NCBI RefSeq assembly: GCF_907164915.1
Contig: NC_061864.1
Coordinates: 17,706,484 to 17,770,483 of the forward strand
DNA: 64,000 bases
Direction of reading: 5' to 3'
DNA from: Impatiens glandulifera
Lineage: Eukaryota > Streptophyta > Magnoliopsida > Ericales > Balsaminaceae
Of the stretch, positions 59,190 to 64,000 are shown piece after piece. The notes under the pieces were generated by a model. It was not told the DNA's origin. It ran no database searches and was given only the letters and a program-made list of their open reading frames with translations. Position numbers and translations under genes: made by a program. Positions within the stretch are counted from its first letter, which is position 1. Each line of letters opens with the position of its first letter.

Positions 59190-59765
59190 TGTTCCTGAAC
59201 GAACAACAAATCTGAATAAAGAAAACGACTAGCGATGAAACTTGGAAAGCATAATCTAAATCAAGATAAGGAATAAAATCCAGCACGCATTCAAAACCCT
59301 AACCATCTAAAAAAAGAATTCAAGAAGAATAATAATCCGGCATTCAAAACCCTAATTTCAAAGCCAAAAGAAAGAATTTAGATTCAAAAGAAGTCGTAAA
59401 TAGAACGTGTAAATTTATCTGAATTTAGATAAATTTAGAAAGAGAATACATAAGATTCAAAGCAGGCGTTACCTTCGACTTCAAATCCTAGAGTGAGAAC
59501 GAGTTGAGACGGCGAGAGGAAATGCGACGGTGGAGTGGAGGCTGGGAGGGTGATGTCTTAACAAAACGTGCCTTTCACCGTTGGATCTCTATGACTCAAT
59601 CCAACGACTATTAGTTAGTGTGTCCAAATTCACATATACTTTCCTATCTGTATCTTCTTTGTCGTGGAGGGTTACTCGATGGAAATAGATCAAACAAACG
59701 AGAGCGGATGAATGAGTGTTAGGGCTTGATGAGCCTCCCTCTCTAACTAATACCAATTTAAAAGT
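59190..59765 (-). promoter_or_regulatory. Captured 5' flank of the SR34-type gene
   Basis: On the minus strand this lies directly upstream of the SR-type ATG. It includes AAACCCTAA-like words, a GC-richer stretch at 59470-59590, and a possible leader intron between about 59470 and 59200. It probably contains the promoter and leader of the parent gene and would drive transcription leftward through all other captured pieces. Promoter activity is inferred. Confidence 0.5.
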
Positions 59766-60388
59766 CTTATATATATTTAAATTAAAAGGTTTCGGTTTTA
59801 TTTTATATTTAGCCACGGGATGAAATGTATGTAGATACTAATCGATAGATAGTGTCCTATTAAAGTATGAATATTTATTTATTTTTGTTTAATAGCGACA
59901 GTAATTAAAATACAGTGACTAATTTGGTGGCTATTAACGGTTTTTTTTACTAGTGGTATGATACTGATACCAAAATTATTGATACGGTAAAAATATGAGA
60001 TTTTTAAAATTTTGTATATCAAGATATACCGAAATAGTATTTATAAGTTAAAATATATATATATATAATACTTATAAGAAAATAATTAAATAGATTTGAT
60101 ATTAATTTAATTATAGAAATATAATTTTTGAAAATATCAAAATATAAATATACTAAAATATTATTTAATATACTAAAAATCAATCTTACCGATAAGATTG
60201 ATTTTTTTAAGTTAATATGTTTTTTAAGTATCAAAGGTATAATACCGATACCGTACCAAAATTAAGGTATACTGAAATCAAGGTAAAGTAAATGTATGCA
60301 TTTTTTGCATACCGAAACTTTCGGTAAGGTATATAAGGTATGGATAAAACATTAAGGTATAACGTACCGATCAACCCCTACTTATAGT

Positions 60389-60701
60389 TTGGTAATTGCA
60401 ATTTTCCATTGAACAGCCTAAGAGTCTTGATTCCGTGAGCTGATTAAGTGACACCAATCTTCAATACGTTTGATGAAGATATTGAGCCTATAATATTACT
60501 TGTTATTGATATTTTATTGAAATGAATTGGCTTGGATATGGAATAAAACTAGTATTAAGATTCGATAGTGTTGTCAAAGAAGAAGAAGGAGGAACACGAG
60601 AAATTAGATTCGATGGGACTATTCAAGGACTAGTAAAAAATGTGTTAGTATCGGTCATTTAGTGAAATTTAATCGGGGTATTTAAAATCGTAGTTAAAAC
60701 C
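60389..60701. other. Intergenic stretch
   Basis: Nothing recognised between the hAT-like element and the LTR. Confidence 0.5.
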
Positions 60702-61863
60702 TGTTAGAATAAGTTAAATGAAGAAAAAGAAAGAATTAATAATTAGAGAAATAATTAATTAAGATTAATTGATTAAAATTAACTCAGGTGAATAAAACTA
60801 AGTTAAATCAAATACAACATAGTTTTGATGATGAATAAGTGAATAAAACTAAGTTGTGCAAATTTCTTGCGCAGGTACAACTCAAGAAGTGCGAGCATAC
60901 GTACTAGGCTAAGAAAGTGCAAGCAGACGTATTTCTTCGAACAGACGTCTCACTTCAAGTAGATGTCCTGGCCTCAAGTTGAGGAAGCGCAAGTAGACGT
61001 CTCACCGCGAGCAGACGCCTTACTTCAGCAGTAGTCTGAAGAAGCGCGAGCAGACGCCTTGCTTCAGTAGTACCCTGAAGAAGTGCTGACAGCAGCTTTG
61101 CTTCAGTAGTCGTCTGAAAAAGAGTTCAATTATCTGCACAACTCATCAACATAGCGAACAACAGACTTCGTTATAAGTAGACTTCCTAGTCAACTTATTA
61201 CAACAGCCACCAAGTGTTCAACCATTAGAAAGTCGACACATATCTACGTATCAAATTCGACCGTTTCCTACATCTCAACAAAGGACATCAAAGTATAATG
61301 TCGAATCCCTGGATTTGAGGTATGACGAATCTTTCCCGGTCATTTCACAATCCAAGAATCAGAGTCGATCGTTTCTACGCCTCAATATAAAAGAGCTTCA
61401 GAGTACAATTGTGACTCCCCCTAGTTCTCATACATGTTACACAGTTAGTGAATTGCATAGTCAACGAGCTCTAAATTCTTAATCTCTCTCTTTCTAACTA
61501 TAAAAGCATACATTGTATAAGTTGAGAGTACATTTATTCTTGTAAGTTGAACAGAAAATTGTCTGTTCAATAGAGTGAGTGCTAGGAGTTTAGAACAGAC
61601 AGTTGTTAAGTCCTGAGTTCTGACTGAGTTTGTATAGACGTTGTACAAATCAAAGTCTTCTAGTGAAATTCTTCTGAAAATAAAAGAAGGGGCGACGTAG
61701 GAGTCTTATCTTCGAACATCCATAAAACTCTTGAGTTAATTACTTTCCGCATTCTTACGTCTTGCATCTGTAGCTTCAAATCTAGCAAACACTTTTGCAC
61801 TTGAAATCGTTCAAGAGCTTGCGACAATTTGTGAAGAATAGAAACAAATTTTAATTTCTAACA
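60702..61863 (+). mobile_element. Probable solo LTR, copia type
   Basis: Starts TGTTAGAATAAG and ends TTTAATTTCTAACA, with matching TGTTAGAA/TTCTAACA ends. A TATA-like AATATAAAAGAGC is at about 61385. No primer binding site or pol sequence follows. The flanks are odd: AAACC before and GGTTT after, so the inverted match extends to 13 bases and no direct 5-base duplication is seen. It may be a solo LTR whose flanks match by chance, or a TIR element. Confidence 0.55.
60885..61120. repeat. Degenerate short tandem repeats inside the LTR
   Basis: Repeated words of the GAAGCGCGAGCAGACG and CTTCAGTAGT type occur about six times at 30-60 base spacing. Confidence 0.8.
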
Positions 61864-62676
61864 GGTTTAAAATTGAATTGAAAGTCATGTTTTGTGCAAC
61901 AATATTTAATCCCCTTCTATTGTAGTAGTCGATCCTCACAAAACCTTACTACTTAATAGTAATCTCTAGATAACTTTGTAAAAATTATACAATCCCCAAT
62001 ACATTATAATCAGTGTTGAAGGGACTTAAATCACATCACACCCACGATACTAAAACTTAAAAAGACCCATTTTTGTAGCTCAATGATTCAACAAACTCCA
62101 TATAATCTCAAATGCATAATTGATCCACATCTCTAATCACAATTAATTTTTTTTACCATTATGTATAAATTTCACCAACTTGTACAAATTCAAGTTTGAT
62201 GTTTAAAATTTTTCACTAAAACTTTCACTAAAAGATACAAAAATTCAAATTTCATACCGTATGGAATTTAATTTTTTTTTTTAAATTTAATGGGGTGTTT
62301 AAAGGCCTTCGTTTTTCGACTAAAAGTTTTGTTAGATTATTCATTAGATACTATTATTTAATTATTATTTTTAAAATATTTACATAATTTTAGTTTCAAA
62401 TAACATAGAACATTTATTTAAATTGAAGAAAAAACTATAAATCAAATTGAAAAATAAAAATTTGAATTTTATAGATTAAAATCTTAAATTAACCATTTAA
62501 ACATATTAAATTAAAATCTGTGAAGAACGATTAAGGAAGATGGGTGAAGAAGTGAAAGAAAGTCGTAATTGTTGATAGTGACAGAAAAGTACATACAAAA
62601 ATAGAGATAAAGAACACACAAAGAAATAATTACTTAATATTATCATGTTTTACTTCTAATATATATTGATATATAT

Positions 62677-62711
<35 letters not shown>

Positions 62712-64000
62712 CATGTTTTCCTTCAAATATATATTGATATATATCAATATTTATATTAAATAGTTTTAAAAAAGTGACATATAATAAAATTGATTATGTA
62801 TATATTATTACTTAAATAATGTATAAATAATAAGTTAATGATATTAAAAATCTTATTTCATATAATTTTAACGATAAATAAAAAATTCAGATTGACCTCA
62901 TAATTAGTCTCAATTTGATAATTTGGTACATTCAAAATATTTAAAGAGATATATGTAGAAATTATTGGAAGTTTGAATAGGGGAAGAGATAATCAGTCTG
63001 AGAAAAACATTACATGACATGTTCTTTCTCTACCATCTCTCCTTCCTTATTTCTACGTCATACTTCATTATTTTTTCTTCCAATCACTTCTTTTATTTTA
63101 AACTGATAATATAGTATTAATTTAATAATTTTTAATATAAACAGGGTATGTATTGATTAAATAATAATTGAGATATTGAGAACAAACTTCTAAACAAATT
63201 ATACATAAAATAAGTTGTATGAGCTAAATTAAAACATAAATATATTTAATAATATTAAAAACATAAATATATGTATTAATATATTTTAAAAATTGTTAAA
63301 CTATATATATATATACTAATTAAAATAAATTTTCTGTAAATTATTATATTATAAAAAATATTTATTATCATGTATACAGAATAAATATACTTTTTTGATA
63401 TTAATAATTTTAAATAAATATATACGAGAAAGAATTATACACTATTATTTTAAAAATTATTTATTAATTTTTATTTTTATAAAAAATAATATTTATATTT
63501 ATTGATTATTCCTAAATTACAAATGAATAAATATATATTTTTTAAATATATAATTTAAGAGAAATGATGGGGATGAAATTTGGAGGAGGAATGATGTGGA
63601 TTCACTGAGAAAATAATAAAAAAATTATCTTTCCTCGCCCTTTATCATTTTTCGAAAATGTGATGTGGTGACACGCATCCCCTCCCAATTCTATCTTCCA
63701 AATTTTCTATTCTTATCCCTCATTATAATTTAAACACAATTTATTAGAAATCATTTATCTAAATATATATTTTAAAATTACATAAATAAATATATTTAAG
63801 TTTTTATATATAATTAATAACATTTATATTATTTAAATATTTATTATATATATATATATATGAGAAATGATTAGGTGAGAGAATTTAGTGAAGGATGACT
63901 TAGCATAATGTTATTCGCTGAAAAAATCAAATAATTTCTCTATTTTCTCTCTTTCCTCCCACTTTTACATTTTCCAACCAATAAGAATGAAAGTCCCTTG
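61864..64000. other. AT-rich intergenic end of the window
   Basis: No gene. At 62645-62757 a palindromic ATATATTGATATATATCAAT word occurs twice around a TA run. At 63555-63740 and 63860-64000 two segments begin GAGAAATGAT and share a layout resembling short MITE pieces, but inverted ends are weak. Confidence 0.5.

Larger units (their letters stand above)
52641..59955. mobile_element. Pack-CACTA element carrying pieces of at least five host genes
   Basis: Left end starts CACTAGTATAAAAGAGC; right end, reverse-complemented, CACTAGTAAAAAAAACC. The 3-base duplication GTA is at 52638-52640 and 59956-59958. An inverted AACGACAGTA/TACTGTCGTT pair lies at 52664-52686, and GCGACAGTAATTAAAATACAGTGAC occurs near the right end, as sub-terminal repeats. 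No transposase sequence is recognised inside; instead exon and intron pieces of host genes fill it, all on the minus strand. From the right end: SR34-type splicing factor, NAT9-like acetyltransferase, COX5b, SKU5-similar protein and GSTZ. Introns with splice-site-like borders are kept, so the pieces were copied from DNA. This is a non-autonomous gene-carrying CACTA element. Confidence 0.88.
52538..60380. mobile_element. hAT-like MITE of about 525 bp, split by the second CACTA element
   Basis: Left end TAGAGGTG at 52538; right end, reverse-complemented, TAGGGGTTGATCGGTACG. Imperfect 8-base duplication flanks them: CTTATGAT at 52530-52537 and CTTATAGT at 60381-60388. Both arms are rich in GGTATACC/ACCGATA-like words. 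The 5'-TAGGGGTG-type end and 8-base duplication suit the hAT superfamily. No coding capacity of its own. Confidence 0.65.

Overview
This window is nuclear DNA of a flowering plant, probably an asterid eudicot and possibly Lamiales. It is very AT-rich and full of (TA)n tracts. Its genes have introns, its host gene families are plant-specific (VQ, RALF, HT1-like Raf kinase, SMG7-like), and it carries nested LTR retrotransposons, LINEs, CACTA and Helitron-like elements. Family assignments come from reading the translations; no database search was run.

Layout. 1-4570: a decayed copia element end followed by an accessory open frame, then a LINE remnant. 6563-8233: two-exon HT1-like protein kinase gene. 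9905-10220: an orphan promoter plus first exon. 10.2-20.7 kb: AT-rich intergenic DNA with Helitron-like copies, an LTR-like block and a four-unit diverged repeat. 20962-21657: VQ-motif gene of the VQ4/MVQ1 type. 23544-24022 (minus): RALF preproprotein gene with a 92-bp intron. 24.5-26.6 kb: old duplications. 26798-38578: an 11.8-kb CACTA transposon with matching ends and a GGA target duplication, most of its transposase deleted, split by a 4.7-kb copia element (29631-34367, AGGGT target duplication). 39491-44644: a second complete copia element (TTTTC target duplication). 47299-49946: a four-exon SMG7/EST1-like gene. 51.2-52.0 kb: LINE remnant. 52538-60380: a hAT-like MITE split by a second CACTA element. 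60702-61863: probable solo LTR. The rest is AT-rich intergenic DNA.

The most interesting object is the second CACTA element (52641-59955, TSD GTA). No transposase was recognised in it. It carries pieces of at least five unrelated host genes, all on the minus strand: an SR34-type splicing factor first exon with its 5' flank, an N-acetyltransferase 9-like gene, cytochrome c oxidase subunit 5b, an SKU5-similar multicopper-oxidase-like gene, and a zeta-class glutathione transferase. Introns are retained, so the copying was from DNA. The end of the acetyltransferase piece is amplified as four nearly identical 362-bp tandem copies. This is a Pack-CACTA type chimera whose SR34-like promoter region heads all the other pieces.

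The host genes show no operon-like relationship. The kinase, the VQ protein (a MAP kinase substrate type) and the RALF peptide all belong to signalling families, but their proximity is not evidence of joint function.
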